DNA of 64,000 nt, taken from the NCBI RefSeq assembly GCF_003666685.1, contig NZ_RCIZ01000006.1:62001-126000 (forward strand). Direction: 5' to 3'. The notes beneath the pieces were generated by a model, which did not search any database, was not told the DNA's origin, and saw nothing but the letters and a program-made list of their open reading frames with translations. The position numbers were made by a program, and so were the translations under genes. Below, piece by piece: positions 63,128 through 64,000 of the stretch; positions within the stretch are counted from its first letter, which is position 1; each line of letters begins with the position of its first letter. Origin of the DNA: Mesorhizobium sp. YM1C-6-2. Its GTDB lineage: Bacteria > Pseudomonadota > Alphaproteobacteria > Rhizobiales > Rhizobiaceae.

Positions 63128-64000
63128 GCATGCGCCTCCCTTCAGGATCGTAGAAATGGTGGCTGACGATCTCGACCGGGCCGAAGCGCTTGCGCAGCGG
63201 GTCGGAGATGAACGCGCGTTGGCCATGGAGAGACTTGCCGCCCTTCACCAGCGCCAGCCCGATATGCCGCCCGAGCACCGGCGAATAGCACGCCGCCGTC
63301 ATATGGCCGATCGAGCCGTGCGGGTTGTCGCGGTCGAGCTCCTCGACGATATGCGCGCCGCCATTGAGCGGCCGGTTGTCGAGCGACATGATGCCGACGA
63401 GCTGCAGCCGGTCGGGTGCAGTCAGCCCCTCACGGTCCATCATCATCGAGCCGACAAAGGGCTTCTTCTTCGACAGCATCCAGTCGAGATGCAGGTCGCG
63501 TGCTGTCACGCGCCCGTCGATCTCGGCGCCGGTGACATGACCTTTCTCGATACGCATCGTGCCCAGCGCCTCGAGCCCGTAGGGCACCAGGCCGAAGGGC
63601 TTGCCGGCGGCAATCAGCGCTTCCCAGACATGCGTGCCGTGGCCGGCGCCCGAATACACCTCGTAGGCGAGCTCGCCGGAGAAGGAGAGGCGGCAGATCA
63701 TCACCGGCGCGCCCGATATCTCGCCATAGACGATGCCCATGAAGGGCAGCGTCTCGTTGTCGACTTTCGTGCCCGTCACGCAGGCCGCCAGGATTTCGCG
63801 CGACACCGGTCCGGCGATCGAGGCGCCGGCCCATTGGTCGGTGACGGAGGTGAGCTGCACCTTCAGTTCCGGCCAGACCGCGTCGAGCAGATATTCGAGG
63901 TGCTGCATGACCTTGCCGGCATTGGCCGTCGTCGTGGTCATCAGGAAATCCTGCTCGCCCAGCCGCCACGTCGTGCCGTCGTCGAGCACCAGCCCGTCCT
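63120..64000 (-). CDS. soxA: Sarcosine oxidase alpha subunit, C-terminal part
   Basis: The frame enters from the right edge and runs about 293 codons to its stop at 63120. The visible part is the C-terminal GcvT-like tetrahydrofolate domain: QWAGASIAGPVSREIL, CRLSFSGELAYEVYSGAGHG, LGTMRIEKGHVTGAEIDGR and the end GPVEIVSHHFYDPEGRRMHG. The N-terminal FAD/NAD domains lie outside the window (the whole family protein is about 1000 residues). Confidence 0.95.
   Translation of the reverse strand, partial: DGLVLDDGTTWRLGEQDFLMTTTTANAGKVMQHLEYLLDAVWPELKVQLTSVTDQWAGASIAGPVSREILAACVTGTKVDNETLPFMGIVYGEISGAPVMICRLSFSGELAYEVYSGAGHGTHVWEALIAAGKPFGLVPYGLEALGTMRIEKGHVTGAEIDGRVTARDLHLDWMLSKKKPFVGSMMMDREGLTAPDRLQLVGIMSLDNRPLNGGAHIVEELDRDNPHGSIGHMTAACYSPVLGRHIGLALVKGGKSLHGQRAFISDPLRKRFGPVEIVSHHFYDPEGRRMHG

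Noticed and set aside
1-64000. CRISPR arrays, insertion sequences, prophage genes, integrases
   Set aside because: No regularly spaced repeats, transposase or integrase motifs were found on either strand by reading.

Overview
The window is high-GC, gene-dense DNA from an alphaproteobacterium, most likely a Rhizobiales member close to Mesorhizobium, Aminobacter or another Phyllobacteriaceae. The signs are the order nuoA-N, birA, RNase J, methylmalonyl-CoA epimerase, DUF1467, proS, lolC, lolD; a long NuoE with a C-terminal helix-hairpin-helix tail; a short ProRS; aerobic-type cobalamin genes with a tyrosine-phosphatase-like partner; and a GAAC-N7-GAAC type SOS box. No phage, insertion sequence, CRISPR array or rRNA was seen. 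One tRNA (Leu, anticodon GAG) is present.

Region 1 (1-20263): a leftward YcaQ-like gene runs off the left edge. It is followed by a complete rightward complex I operon (nuoABCDEF, two extra genes, nuoGH, one extra small membrane gene, nuoI, a 330-bp repeat-rich gap, nuoJKLMN) that runs on into birA and rnj. Region 2 (20264-25264): a G-rich palindromic repeat, mce, a DUF1467 gene, a likely leftward small RNA, proS, lolC, lolD, another palindromic repeat, and a 28-codon membrane-peptide gene under an apparent LexA box.

Region 3 (25463-40833): lipB-ggt, a BASS transporter, a PepSY/response-regulator/histidine-kinase operon next to tRNA-Leu, mgtE, a LiuR-like MerR regulator, an isolated TadE/TadG pair, two membrane enzymes, an MFS transporter and a Rieske oxygenase. 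Region 4 (40947-46192): an adenosylcobalamin riboswitch leading cbtB-cbtA-cobU-cobO, then cbiB and cobC, which diverge with overlapping start codons, and a phosphatase-like gene.

Region 5 (46194-64000): a catabolic zone. A creatininase-family hydrolase and a RidA protein diverge from an ABC importer (NMT1/THI5-type), a cytosine/creatinine-deaminase-like hydrolase, an FAD-linked oxidase and two NQO-type flavodoxin-fold reductases. Next comes a leftward operon of an XRE-cupin regulator, two FAD-GcvT demethylating-dehydrogenase-like proteins and an aminotransferase. It diverges from a nitroreductase across two matched operator-like dyads. The window closes with the end of a sarcosine oxidase operon (soxA partial, soxG). 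Together these genes suggest a capacity for catabolism of N-methylated or N-heterocyclic compounds ending in sarcosine and glycine, although the substrate of each cluster is inferred and not shown by sequence.
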